Positions 1 through 11,000 of a stretch of 64,000 nt of DNA are shown piece after piece. The stretch's first letter is position 1. Every line of letters begins with the position of its first letter. Both the position numbers and the translations under genes were made by a program. The notes beneath the pieces were generated by a model that was not told where the DNA came from, did no database searches, and saw only the letters and a list, made by a program, of their open reading frames with translations. Source of the stretch: Delphinapterus leucas (Eukaryota; Chordata; Mammalia; Artiodactyla; Monodontidae); NCBI RefSeq assembly GCF_002288925.2, contig NW_022098093.1, positions 191,266-255,265 of the forward strand. Reading direction: 5' to 3'.

Positions 1-193
1 TGCGGTATGCGGGCCTCTCACTGTTGTGGCCTCTCCCATTGCGGAGCACAGGCTCCGGACGCGCAGGCTCAGCGGCCATGGCTCACGGGCCCAGCCACTC
101 CGCGGCATGTGGGATCTTCCCAGACCGGGGCACGAACCCGTGTCCCCTGCATCTGCAGGTGGACTCTCAACTACTGTGCCACCAGGGAAGCCC
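1..193 (-). repeat. CHR-2-type tRNA-derived SINE, cut by window edge
   Basis: This is a cetacean/hippo-type SINE in reverse orientation. The tRNA-related head is at the right end: the minus strand begins GGGCTTCCCTGGTGGCACAG near 193. The tail lies left of the window. Box A (TGGCACAGTAGTTGAG in minus sense) and box B (GGTTCGTGCC) can both be read, and the GC-rich unrelated region follows. It matches the other CHR-2 copies at about 32.4, 39.6 and 61.7 kb closely. SINEs of this kind are copied in trans by LINE-1 and encode no protein, so the short open frames across it are meaningless. Confidence 0.93.
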
Positions 194-1320
194 CACGTTT
201 ATAGTTTTAAGTTGCAAAATTGGTGAATCATTTGTTATGGGGCAACAGATAACTTGTACATTGCTAATACGCAGTTAATACAGTTTTTTTTGTACCACAA
301 GTGGAATGCCCCAGAGCAAAACCATAATATGGGGGGATGGCTTTGGAAACAGCAGTGGAGAGGCTGAAAAGGCTGTAAGGATTCTGAGGAAAGATGTAGT
401 GAAAACTTCAGCTGTGAACACACCACTCATGGAATTTGGGCTTTGATGAGGTTCTGGTGAAGGCTTAACAGAAAGTGAGAAAAATCTTGCCAGAAACTAT
501 TGGAAAGAAGAGCCATGTTAGCGAGTGGCCTAACATTCAGCAACCTTATTTCCATAGTAACATGGAAGGTAGAAAATGCATAGAAAATGCACCTAAAGGA
601 CCAGGCAATCTAGCTAAGATTTCCAAGCAAAGGACTGAAAGTCTACCTTTGTTTCTTCTTGCTGCTTAGAGTAAAATATAAGAGGGGAGTGATAAGCTAA
701 ATGAATGAATGTTAAACTAAAAGGAGCTGTGACTTACGGGAATTGAAGATTCTCAGGCTCTCCAAATGGCAAATCAGGCTAAAATTTAGAAATGTTTTCC
801 AATCTAATATCATGTCCAGGACACTCACAGAAAAGCATGATTTAAAGATGAAGCTGAGAATTTGACTATAAAATCTTTTAAGACCTCAGAGATAGCAAAA
901 GTGTTGCCTCCAAGCACTGTTAAGTCAGACGGAAGGCTCTCTACAGGAGTTAAGGGTGTCCTGAAAGATTTTCTCAACAATTGAAAGTGAAACTGGTATA
1001 ACATTACTTTAAATTGTCAATGAGAGAGCAGCAGGAAAACCTTTTGACTGGTCTCAATCTCTCCGGGTAACCTAAAATATCCATCCTTTTGTATAATTTC
1101 AGTAAAAAACATAAGAAAGCCCTACACACAGCTATGAATGTAAAATCTAGACTCCAACTAGTTCTTAGTGCATTTTCAATGAACACACTGGACTCTTGCC
1201 AGGTTTATTTTAATAGCCACCATGCTGGCTCCCTCCTCCTTTCCTCTCCTATCTCTCCGACCCCAATTCTATGCATAGCAGTTTTGCCCTTATGTTCTTT
1301 TAAAAAATTATTTAGGTCAT
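194..1320. other. Unassigned AT-rich sequence
   Basis: I recognise no gene and no named repeat here. Open frames are at most about 64 codons and show no familiar motif. It may contain very old interspersed repeats too decayed to recognise by eye. Confidence 0.5.
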
Positions 1321-1324
1321 GTCC

Positions 1325-1462
1325 TCCTCACTCAAAATCCTGTAATCCTCTCCATTTCACTCAGATTAAAAGCCAAATTTCCAAGAAGGGCCTAAAATCT
1401 CGGCATAATCTGGCCATGCTGCCTTCTGACATCATCTCCTATTATTATTTTCTACTCAAAGG
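1325..1462 (+). repeat. Ancient L2-like LINE 3' fragment
   Basis: The stretch reading TCACTCAAAATCC, then CATTTCACTCAGATTAAAAGCC, then ATAATCTGGCC and CATCATCTCCTATTA resembles the 3' region of old L2-class LINEs. Family assignment is by recognition only. A 132-codon open frame (1089-1487) crosses it but has no conserved domain I can see. Confidence 0.5.
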
Positions 1463-1489
1463 AGAGTATGTCCAACTGGAGATTTAGTA

Positions 1490-2945
1490 GAAACATTAAA
1501 GAAAGATAAGAAAAATAGCCAGGATAATGAAACAAAATAATGAGAGAAGTAAAAGGATCAGGGAGAATATATTTGAAAGGGAGGACAGGTAAAGGAGATT
1601 CAAAAACACTTAGTATATGTACCTCCTATTGAGTAGTCCCACTTCTCATAAGCCTCAATCCATTCATAAACACATATATTGAACTTTCTTTATGATTCTA
1701 GTGGCTATTTCTTAGATATAAATGAACAACCAAGGATATCCAGATACTTGAGAAAAGACTCCATCAGGAAGGACAGATAACAAAAAAATAAAAATAACAA
1801 AAGGAGCACAGGACAAACAGAGCTCAGAAGAAAACTGAAGAAAAAAATTATATTTTAAGATCATTAAGAAGATATCATGCTTAAAAATCAAGTACAACAG
1901 CCTATGTAAAATGAAAAATAAATATGCAGTAAAAAGCTCTTACATATTCAAACAGGTTGTTTCAAATTAAAAGAAAATTAATTGAAGCATTAAATAAATG
2001 ATTTTAAAAATCCATTCAAATGACAGAGATGGAAAATGAGAAAAAAAGATAGAAAATTAGAAATTATGACCAGGAGATGCAACATTTGAGGAGAACTGTG
2101 AGAAAGATAACTTAATACAAGTAAAAATGGATGATGGGGAATTACAAAAATAAATTGTGGAAGAAAATTTCCACAAATATGAAATAAGTCTCTAAATTCA
2201 AAGGGTTAACCTAGTATACAGCATAACTTTAAAAAATGACCTCCATCAAAGAATATCCTAATGAAAGATGAGAACATAAGTGATAGCTTAAAAAACCTTG
2301 AAAGTGTCAGAGAACACAAATTATATGCCAGGAAATAGAAATCTGAAGAGCACCGAGTTGCCTAATAGGAACTCTAAATATATTTAAGGATGTGAAGCAA
2401 TGCCTTGAGAATTCTGAAGGAAAAGTAAGTGCAACACTGAAAGAATCAAAATGTCAACTTACCTGAATCATTCTTAGGATACTATTAGATAATTAGCTTA
2501 AATAACACATGTAAACAAGAATAATCTAAGAACTCATAAGACATCGGAGTCAGGAAATGAAATCTAAACTAGCATAGAAAGAGAATCCTAGGACAACAGC
2601 TGTGAAGCAGGCTATAAGAACATTCCAGAGTGAAGAAGGAGGCAGAAGTAATTCTCAGAAAAAATATAAACTTGTAATTTATTTAATTTGTTTGGAATTT
2701 TGGAAAACATATTGACAAGTATCTGAAACATTTAAGTATACTTACAAATATACATATCTACATATATATATATATACAAACACATAATCCTAATTTTTGC
2801 AAACAAGGTAAATGATAAATCATGTATCTTTTAATTATAGGGATTGAAGGGATACTGGGAGAGAGTCGGAAGACAGCTGAGGTTTGTGAGCAAAATTTTA
2901 AAACACAAGATAAGAAGTCAAAAGATGATGACTTTTAAAATTCCA
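1490..2945 (+). repeat. A-rich sequence, possibly old L1/HAL1-like 5' region
   Basis: This is about 1.4 kb of strongly A-rich plus strand with runs such as GAAAATGAG, AAAGATGAGAACATAAG and CTGAAAGAATC. Its composition and phrase style are like the ORF1-side region of old L1 or HAL1 half-LINEs. There is no continuous reading frame. The call is weak; simple unassigned A-rich DNA is the alternative. Confidence 0.3.
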
Positions 2946-2961
2946 AGTAACATCAGGGTAT

Positions 2962-2995
2962 AAATAAATATCTATCTATCTATCTGTCTATCAAG
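2962..2995 (+). repeat. Short (TATC)n-like microsatellite
   Basis: Consecutive ATCT/TATC units with one TGTC interruption (about 7 units). It is short and interrupted, so probably low in polymorphism. Confidence 0.8.
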
Positions 2996-3164
2996 ACAAA
3001 TATCAGAGTACAACTAAAAACACTGAAAATAGTGTCCTCTAGAAATAATTCAAAAATTAAAACTGGTAAAAGAGAATTTTCAATTTATAGGCTTTTTCGT
3101 ATTTTTTGATAGTTTAGATGCTAACATGTTTTAACCTAGTAAAAAATTTAATTTGAAAAAAATA

Positions 3165-3354
3165 ATAAACAATGTAGCAACACAGTCTCTTCAACAAATG
3201 GTGCTGCAACAACTGGATATCCACATGCAAAAAAATGAATCTAGACACAGACCTTACACCCTTCACAAAAATTAACTCAAAATGGCTCACAGGCTGAAAT
3301 GTAAAATGATAAATTATAAAACTCTTAGAAGATAACACAGAAGAAAACCTAGAC
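3165..3354 (+). repeat. Old LINE-1 ORF2 C-terminal fragment (left part)
   Basis: Plus-strand remnant of LINE-1 ORF2 near its C-terminal end (phrases such as ACTGGATATCCACATGCAAA and ACCTTACACCCTTCAC). It stops abruptly near 3354, and the same older element resumes at about 5485 with sequence that should lie roughly 100 bp further downstream. The gap is filled by a younger LINE-1 (3361-5484), so this is the left shoulder of a nested insertion with a small host deletion. Confidence 0.8.
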
Positions 3355-3488
3355 TGAAAGAGAGGGTATGGAAAAAGGTATTCCATGAAAATGGAAACCA
3401 AAAGAAAGCTGGAGTAGCAATACTCATATCAGACAAAATAGACTTTAAAATAAAGACTATTACAAGAGACAAAGAAGGACACTACAAA

Positions 3489-3929
3489 ATGATCAAGGGA
3501 TCAATCCAAGAAGAAGATATAACAATTGTAAATATTTATGCACTCAGCATAGGAGCACCTCAATACATAAGGCAAATACTAACAGCCATAAAAGGGGAAA
3601 TCAACAGTAACACATTCATAGTAGGGGACTTTAATACCCCACTTTCACCAATGGACAGATCATCCAAAATGAAAATAAATAAGAAAACACAAGCTTTAAA
3701 TGATACATTAAACAAGATGGACTTAATTGATATTTATAGGACATTCCATCCAAAAACAACAGAATACACATTCTTCTCAAGTGCTCATGGAACATTCTCC
3801 AGGATAGACCATATCCTGGGTTGCAAATCAAGCCTTGGTAAATATAATAAAATTGAAAACATATCAAGTATCTTTTCTGACCACAACGCTATGAGACTAG
3901 ATATCAATTACAAAAAAAAAAAAAAGTAA
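3489..3929 (+). pseudogene. LINE-1 ORF2 endonuclease-domain fragment
   Basis: An open frame of 146 codons encoding the C-terminal part of the APE-like endonuclease that nicks target DNA in LINE-1 retrotransposition. The motif GDFNTPLS is at about residues 47-54. SRIDHIL and SDHNAM follow, the latter carrying the catalytic His of the family. The domain's N-terminal catalytic residues are missing or out of frame upstream, and the frame ends in an A-rich slip (3910-3926). It is a relic inside the LINE-1 at 3361-5484. Confidence 0.85.
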
Positions 3930-4246
3930 AAAATACAAACACATGGAGGCTAAACAATATGCTACTAAACCAAGAGATCACTGAAGAAATCAAAGAGGAA
4001 ATCAAAAAATACCTAGAGACAAACGATAATGAAAACACAATGACCCAAAACCTATGGGATTCAGCAAAAGCAGTTCTAAGAGGAAAGTTTATAGCAATAC
4101 AATCCTAGCTCAAGAAACAAGAAAAATCTCAAATAAACAACCTAACCTTACACCTAAAGCAATTAGAGAAAGAAGAACAAAAAATACCCAAAGTTAGTAG
4201 AAGGAAAGAAATCATAAAGATCAGAGCAGACGTAAATGAAACAGAA

Positions 4247-4735
4247 ATGAAGAAAACAATAGCAAAGATCAATAAAACTGAAAGCTGGTTCTTGGAGAAG
4301 ATAAACAAAATTGATAAACCATTAGCCAGGCTCATCAAGAAGAAAAGGGAGAAGACTCAGATCATCAGAATTAGAAATGAAAAAGGAGAAGTAACAACTG
4401 ACACTGCAGAAATACAAAGGATCATGAGAGATTACTACAAGCAACTATATGTGCCAATAAAATGGACGACCTGGAAGAAATGGAAAAATTCTTAGAAAAG
4501 CACCACCTTCCAATACTGAACCAGGAAGAAATAGAAAATATAAACAGACCAATCACAAGCACTGAAATGGAAACTGTGATTAAAAATCTTCCAACAAACA
4601 AAAGCCCAGGACCAGATGGATTCACCGGCAAATTCTATCAACATTTAGAGAAGAGCTAACACTTATCCTTCTCAAACTCTTCCAAAATATATCAGAGGGA
4701 GGAACACTCCCAAACTCATTCTACAAGGCCACCAT
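4247..4735 (+). pseudogene. LINE-1 ORF2 linker and start of reverse transcriptase, broken
   Basis: Two overlapping frames (4247-4495 and 4462-4659) continue the same LINE-1 ORF2 with a +1/-1 shift at about 4465. The first holds the [20 protein letters not shown] linker block, the second the KSPGPDGFTGKFYQ block at the N-terminal edge of the reverse transcriptase. A stop follows directly. The RT catalytic FADD region is missing because of the internal deletion at about 4735. Confidence 0.85.
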
Positions 4736-5331
4736 CAGTGGTGGAAGTTCCTTAAAAAACTAAAAATAGAATTACCATACGACCCAGCAATTCCAGCACT
4801 GGGCATATACCCTGAGAAAACCATAATTCAAAAAGAGTCATGTACCACAGTGTTCATTGCAGCTCTATTTACAATAGCCAGGACATGGAAGCAACCTAAA
4901 TATCCATCATTGGATGAATGGATAAAGAAGATGTGGCACATATATACAATGGAATATTACTCAGCCATAAAAGGAAATGAAATTTAGTTATTTGTAGTGA
5001 GGTGGCTGGACCTAGAGTCTGTCATACAGAGTGAAGTAAGTCAGAAAGAGAAAATCAAATACCGTATGCTAACACATATATATGGAATCTAAAAAAAAAA
5101 AAAAAAAAGGTTCTAATGAACCAGGAGCAGGACAGGAATAAAGACACAGATGTAGAAAATAGACTTAAGGACACAGGGAAGGGGAAGGGGAAGGAGAAGG
5201 AGAAGGGGAAGCTGGGACCAAGTGAGAGAGTAGCAATGACATATATACACTACCAAATGTAAAATAGATAGCTGGTGGGAAGCAGCTGCATAGCACAAAG
5301 AGATCAGCTCGGTGCTTTGCGAACACCTAGA

Positions 5332-5357
5332 GGGGTGGGATTAGGAGGGTGGGAGGG
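5332..5357 (+). other. G-quadruplex motif in LINE-1 3' UTR
   Basis: Five G-tracts (5332-5335, 5337-5339, 5347-5349, 5351-5353, 5355-5357) are separated by loops of 1, 7, 1 and 1 nt, which fits the G3+N1-7 rule. The same motif appears antisense in the LINE-1 3' end at 25601-25627, so it is a conserved family feature. Polypurine/G4 tracts are known in LINE-1 3' UTRs; folding here is inferred. Confidence 0.7.
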
Positions 5358-5484
5358 AAACTCAAGAGGGAGGGGATATGGGGATATAAGTATGCATATA
5401 GCTGATTCACTTTGTTATACAGCAGAAACTAACACAACACTGTAAAGCAATTATACTCCAATAAAGTTGTTTAAAAAAAAAAAA

Positions 5485-6590
5485 GACAATGTCAAGAGAA
5501 TTAGAAGACAAGCCGCAGATTGGAAAAACATATTTGTAGAAGACACATCTGATAAAGGACTATTATCCAAAATACACAAAGAACACTTAAAAATCAATAA
5601 GAAAGAAACCTTATTAAACAGCGTCCAATGACTTTAACAAACACCTCACCAAAGAAGCCATACACATAGGAAATAAGGATATAAAAAAGATGGTCCACAT
5701 CATATGTCACCAGAGAAATGCAAATTAAAACAACAAGGTATCATTACACACCCATAACTACACTATACAGTGAGATATGTCAACAGCAAATGCTGGCAAG
5801 GATGTGGAGCAACAGACACTCTCATTCATTGCTGGCGGGTATGTAAAATGGTAGACTGGCAGTTTCTTACAAAACCAAACGTACTCTTAATACAACCCAT
5901 CAATCTTGCTCCTTGGTATTTACCCAAAGGAACTGATAACTCCACACACAAACATGCACATGAATATTTACAGCAACTTTGTTCATAATTGCCCAAACTT
6001 GGAAGCAACCAAGATATCCCTTGATAAGTGAGTGGAGAAATAAACTGGTACATCCAGACCATGGAATATTATTCAGCACTAAGAAGAAATGAGGGATCGA
6101 GCCATGAGGAGACATGGAGGAACCTAAAATGTATATTACTAAATGCAAGAAGCCAATCTGAAAAACTACAGACTGTATGATTCCAACTATATGGTATCTG
6201 GAAAAGGCAAAACAATAGAGACAATAAAAAGTTCAGTGGTTCTCAGCGGCTGGCAGGGAAGAATGAATAGGCAGAGCACAGATAATTATTAGGGCAGCAA
6301 AAATACTCTGTACGACACTATAATGATAGCTACATGTCATACATTTGCCCAAACCCACTGAAAGTACAACACCAAGTGAACCATAAGGTAAACTATTCAG
6401 TTCGGGTGGTTATGATTTGTTTATATAGTTCATCAGTTATAATAAATGTGCCACTTTGGTGTGGGATATTGATAATGGGGTAAGCTATGCACGTGTGGGG
6501 GCAGGAAGCATACGGGAAATCTCTGTACTTTCCTCATTTTTCTATAAATGTAAAACTGCTCTAAAAAAATGAAGTTTTTTAAAACTAATA
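5485..6590 (+). repeat. Old LINE-1 3' end (right part of the split element)
   Basis: This continues the older LINE-1 whose left shoulder is 3165-3354. Recognisable ORF2 tail and 3' UTR landmarks are CAAATGCTGGCAAGGATGTG, CTTGGTATTTACCCAAAGG, GGAATATTATTCAGC and, near the end, AAAACTGCTCTAAAAAAATG. Frames are broken throughout. The pair of shoulders shows that the younger L1 landed in this one. Confidence 0.85.
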
Positions 6591-6599
6591 TTTTTAAAA

Positions 6600-7957
6600 T
6601 AATACATGTTTTGAAAATAAAGCAGGATGAATCCCAATACACTGAATATTATACCCTTGCATATAAAAAATTATTGATACTTCTGTGAAGACAATAACAG
6701 AAGTTTCAACAAATTCATTTACTGCAGCATGTACTAGATAAAGTATGTATCTTCTTTCTTCTGCTATTTTATTGAACATTCAATGGATATGCAGTTCTAT
6801 AACTTTTTGAATAATTTATGAGCTAACTTGTATTTGGTATCTCATAGTGTTAGAATAAGCTTAAAAAGTATTAAGCTACTATAATTTCATTATCTTAGGG
6901 TGATAATACATAATCACCTTAGTTCATCTACATTAGGAACACCTTTTAATTTTAACATCAAGATGAGGTATAAACGACTCGGTGAGTACACAGGACCAAT
7001 AAAATATACAGAAAGGAAATTAGTTGTGTTATACACAGATCCTAACTTATGTTTCTTGAAAATAGTTAATACTTTTAGATGTTTCATATAAAATCCGTGA
7101 CAAATTGTGCATTTGCTTAGTGTTTTAAGACGCTTTAAGGAGAGGAAAATGGAAACAATTCTCAAATCATCCATAGCGTTTTAAGGTTTTTAAATAGAAA
7201 AAAAAAGTGAACACTAAAATCTATTTTTACATATCTCTGTGAATCATTAAAAGACATTTACTGTGATTTAAAATATAGAAAAAACTATGATAAGAACCAG
7301 ATTAGGCCACATACATTTTGGCTTCTTTATATTTAATAGGTATGCTACATTTAGCATACCTAAATGTAGGTATGCTAATCTTATTCACTGTAAGATGAAA
7401 GTACGTGTAATTTCCTGGAAGGATAGACTTTAGTCCTGATAAGCACCTGATGAAGAGAAGATATCACTGTGGTGTCAACCACCTACTACTAAGTACACAG
7501 GAATTTTCTGAGATTGTTACCAGTTACTTGTGCCCACTGGGCAGATAGGCGCATATCTACCATTTTCAGAAGTGCTGGAAGAGGCCAAAAGTTGCCTGAA
7601 AACTTTGTGAGAAAAGCTAAGCCAGTTTATTAAAGTGACTAATGAAATCACCACTCCAGGTGGATGGAATTACTGGAAGCTGGTGGACTGAAGGCATGGG
7701 TGTCCAATCCAGAATCCTCCGATGGGGAGAACTATGTTGTATTGATATTGCCAGCTTTGTACATCTATCTGTGTATAGAACTGTATTCATTGTCTGCTTT
7801 GGTTTTGTCCTTATGTAAATCACATCATTCTCCACACACTATGAAGCTCAGTGGCTAAAATAGGACTGATGTGTTCTCAATACCTAGGGGTAAAAGTAAG
7901 TGGATGTAGATGTAGGAACAGAGGGTTGCCAGGATTGCAGACATTATTACACTTATT
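6600..7957. other. Unassigned sequence
   Basis: No gene or repeat family recognised. It holds the alternating inverted 11-mers described at 7337-7377. Open frames reach 86 codons on the minus strand (6914-7174) with no motif. Confidence 0.5.
7337..7377. repeat. Three alternately inverted 11-mers
   Basis: TAGGTATGCTA (7337-7347), its exact reverse complement TAGCATACCTA (7352-7362), and TAGGTATGCTA again (7367-7377). The two 4-nt spacers, CATT and AATG, are also reverse complements. The spacing is exactly 15 nt. The region can form a hairpin in either of two pairings. Confidence 0.9.
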
Positions 7958-7959
7958 CC

Positions 7960-8362
7960 AGGATGCACACTATCTAATTCTGCTAAGGCTGCCATAACAA
8001 AAATAACATAAACTGGGTGGCTTAACAACAGAAATTCATTTCTCACAGTTCCGGAGGCTGGAGGTCCGGGATCAAGGTGCCAGCCTATTTGTTTCTTGGT
8101 GAGAGCTCTCTTCCCAGCTTGGAGATGGCTGCCTTCCCACCGTGTGCTCATATAGCCTTTCCCCCATGCATGTGCACAGAGACAGGGATCTCTGCCTCCT
8201 CTTCTTATAAATCCACCAATACTATCAGATTAAGACCCAACTCTTAAGGCCTCATTTAACCTTAATCACCTTCTAAAAGCTTTATCTTCAAATATAGTCA
8301 CATTGGGGGTCAGGGCTTCAACCTTTAAATTGGGAGAGGGTACATAATTCCATCCACAGCAC
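7960..8362 (-). repeat. MaLR (MLT1-type) LTR, antisense
   Basis: The plus strand reads TCTGCTAAGGCTGCCATAAC, AACTGGGTGGCTTAACAACAG, TTCCGGAGGCTGGAG, then AGTCACATTGGGGGTCAGGG. This is the reverse complement of the MLT1-like ERVL-MaLR long terminal repeat. It is about 400 bp, without internal coding region beside it. It is an old remnant with no intact viral gene. Confidence 0.8.
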
Positions 8363-9390
8363 AAGCCTTTGACCTTGGTAATGGTAAGAGGGCACAATCT
8401 GAACTGACAACTATATACTCCCATAGATGGGATGAACTAGATTATCAACCAAGAAAGACAAAGCCATTAGAACCATGGACCGAACTATCTGCAGAAGACA
8501 CACATCGGGTGGTAACGTTGGGAATGGTGGAAGGTCTCTACGACCACTTTGAGTTCCCAGTAGATTGGCAGTCAGCAACCTTCCAGGAGAAGAAAAGATG
8601 TTAAGGTTTTAAATGTGGTATGGGCTGGGAGTGTAGCTAAAATCTGTTTTAAATCTTACTGTGCCGATTCCTCCTATAGAAGTGTTCAGAAATTCAGGAA
8701 CTATAAATTATGGAAAATATAAAGACTTTAGTTGTGAGAGTGATAATGATCACAATAAAGTTAAGGGGAAAAAGCCACATTTTTTTTTCCCTTCCTTAAA
8801 ATAATGCAGTAAGTAGGAATCTGCTTAAAATAAATGGTTGAAAATTTGTGTTCTTAATAACCCCCCCCTTTGGGCATTATCAATTCTACACTCTCTGATT
8901 GTACAATCTAATAATATTTTTAATGATGTACATGGCTTAAAGTTCAGATGTACAAGAGACTGTTGAATAAAACAATAAAAATTATTTAATTGAGAAATAA
9001 AACATAATTAGAAAATGTATAAAAGGCTATTTTTTTGAAAGACAAATGAGGGTCATATAGTGGAGTAGATAGTTCTAAGTGCAAACGTTTTAGCTAAATG
9101 TGCCTTCAAAATTTGGAAAAATTAAGTTTTCTTTTTTCATTTTCAGAAGACCTAAATATTTAAAGTTAACCTGTATGTTTTAGTAATTACTTACCATAGC
9201 TAAAATTCTTTTCAAAAGAAGATAACCTTTTTCTGAGATATAAAGCAAAAAGGGCTTATGTTGTACACAAAGAGAGAAAATAATTATAAAAATATGTAAG
9301 AAAAGTTGCACAAAAGAAACTACATAAGGAGAATTAGACAGACACATGAAAAAAAATAAACAACTATATACCTGTGGGAGATAGTGTCTA
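8363..9390. other. Unassigned sequence
   Basis: No recognised gene or repeat. AT-rich. A 77-codon minus frame at 9180-9413 is hydrophobic by composition but has no supporting features. Confidence 0.45.
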
Positions 9391-9399
9391 AGATTACAA

Positions 9400-9885
9400 C
9401 TAGTGATGCTCACATCCTGGTATTCACAGCCTTGTATGATTCTCTCTCCTTAAATAGCTTTCTTCTGACCAACAGAATATCTCAATGTTTAGGGGAATGT
9501 CTCTTCCATAATTAGTTTACAAGAGTCTGACTGCTGACTTGAAGCATATACCTTCCCTTGCTGACTTTCATGAAACATGTTGCCATGTTAGAGAAGTCCA
9601 CATGACAAATGATGCCTTCAGTGCAAGAACTTAAAAGGAACTGAAACCTGCCGAAAACTATGTAAATGAGCTTGGTAGTTCCTTATTCTGCTGAGCTTTC
9701 AGATGAGACCCCAGCCATTGAGGACACCTTGAATGCAGCCTTATGATAGACACTGAAGCAAAGGACCCAGTTAAGCTGTAGCTAGATTCCTGAGCTACAG
9801 AAACTGTGATATAATGAATCTGTGTTATTTTAAGCCAGGAAGTTTGTGGTAATCTGTTACATAGAAATAGTTAACTAGTAAAATA
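9400..9885 (+). repeat. MaLR-like LTR remnant
   Basis: The 3' end reads TGTGTTATTTTAAGCCAGGA, then GTTTGTGGTAATCTGTTAC and ATAGTTAACTAGTA, the hallmark tail of many MaLR/ERVL LTRs. Upstream it carries TGATGCTCACATCCTGGTATTC-like sequence. It is degenerate, and the exact subfamily was not determined. Confidence 0.6.
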
Positions 9886-9974
9886 TTTTTTCAAACTAAA
9901 AATAGATCAAGGCAAAAATAATACAGAAAACACAAACAATGCAATGAGAAAGGTGTATTTCACAGACAGTATTT

Positions 9975-10372
9975 TTTTTTCATGTGTCAGCTTAACTAGG
10001 CTGCAGTCCCCAGTTATTCAATCAAATACTAGTATAGGTATTGCTATGAAAGTATTTTGTTGATGTGATCAAAGTCCATAACCAGTTGACTTAAAATAAA
10101 GGAGATTATCCTATATCTGCATGCCCTAATTCAATCCTTTGACATGACAAGAGCAGAGTTGAGGCTTTCTTGAAGTAGAAATTCTGCCTGTGGATAGCAG
10201 CCTCAACCTGTGCCCGAGTTCCAGCCCACACTTCCTGACAGCTTGTCCTACAGTTTTGGATTTGCCGTGCCAGCCCACATAACCCTGTAATCTATTCCTT
10301 GCAATGAATCTCTTAATATATTTCTCCTACTGGTTATGCTTCTCTGGTCAAAACCTGACTGATTCAGATTTT
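9975..10372 (+). repeat. ERVL-class LTR remnant
   Basis: Begins near CATGTGTCAGCTTAACTAGG and ends near TTCTCTGGTCAAAACCTGAC. Internal phrases (AAGTATTTTGTTGATGTGAT, GGAGATTATCCT, TTTTGGATTTGCCGTGCCAG) match a common placental ERV LTR type. Sequence after about 10372 could be the start of its internal region but is too decayed to identify. No viral gene can be read. Confidence 0.55.
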
Positions 10373-11000
10373 GATAATGGAAAGGATTCTCAAAGAACAG
10401 AACCTTAAGGATGAGTTTTTTGAATTAGTTCTGGGTTTTCTGGAATTGGTTCTCTAATCTAATTGGCTTGTAGGCACTAATGATTCTATTTCTGGTGGTA
10501 AAGGCAGCACTGGTGGGCCATGGGATGGTGTGACAATAGAGAGATGCAAAATGTCACTACCGGTTTTTCCTAACCAAACCCATAGAAGGCAAGGTTCTGG
10601 GTGACCACGTATTTGATACCTCAAAACATTTTAGTCTAACTAAAGAGTATAAAGGGATTGGCTGGTTGCTTCTAAAGGGATTGGCTGGTTGCTTTTTTTT
10701 GTGTGTGTGTGTTCACTGATTCCTTTATTTATTTGGGAGGTAGGGGGAGGAGACACAGAGTTGGGGGCCAGCAGAGGAAAATTACCTACAGGAGAGGGTT
10801 GGGAAGGGTTTGCAGGGATTGAGCTAGAAAGCAGTAACACTGATTCTATAGTTGAAAAGGAGTAGTGCACAACTGTAAGTACCTGGTGTGAGTTTTGTAA
10901 TAAATCCTATCTTATGAATAAGTACAGTGGAATACTACTTAGTACATTCATACATGTTTCTATCATCTTGAGATTTTTTATATATACAGTACATGATCTG
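10373..11000. other. Unassigned, possible ERV internal remnant, with tandem duplication
   Basis: Follows the LTR at 9975-10372 directly and may hold eroded retroviral internal sequence, with no motif to prove it. A 23-bp tandem duplication of AAAGGGATTGGCTGGTTGCT plus TCT lies at 10651-10695, followed by a T-run and short GT repeat. Confidence 0.4.

Larger units (their letters stand above)
3361..5484 (+). mobile_element. Younger LINE-1, 5'-truncated and internally deleted
   Basis: A plus-strand LINE-1. It begins inside the ORF2 endonuclease, runs through the linker into the start of the reverse transcriptase (to about 4735), then jumps to the extreme 3' end of ORF2 (about 4738 on) and the cetartiodactyl-type 3' UTR. 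The RT core and most of the C-terminal region are missing. The 3' UTR has an internal A-run (5091-5108), a purine-rich stretch (about 5175-5212), a G-quadruplex motif and a terminal AATAAAG before the A-tail at 5472-5484. It sits inside an older LINE-1. I found no clean target-site duplication, so a deletion may have accompanied insertion. It cannot be mobile. Confidence 0.88.

Noticed and set aside
3489..3929. Endonuclease-like frame as a host gene
   Set aside because: Motifs and flanks show it is LINE-1 ORF2, truncated at both ends.
5175..5212. GGGGAAGGGGAA run as an independent microsatellite
   Set aside because: It is part of the LINE-1 3' UTR polypurine region.
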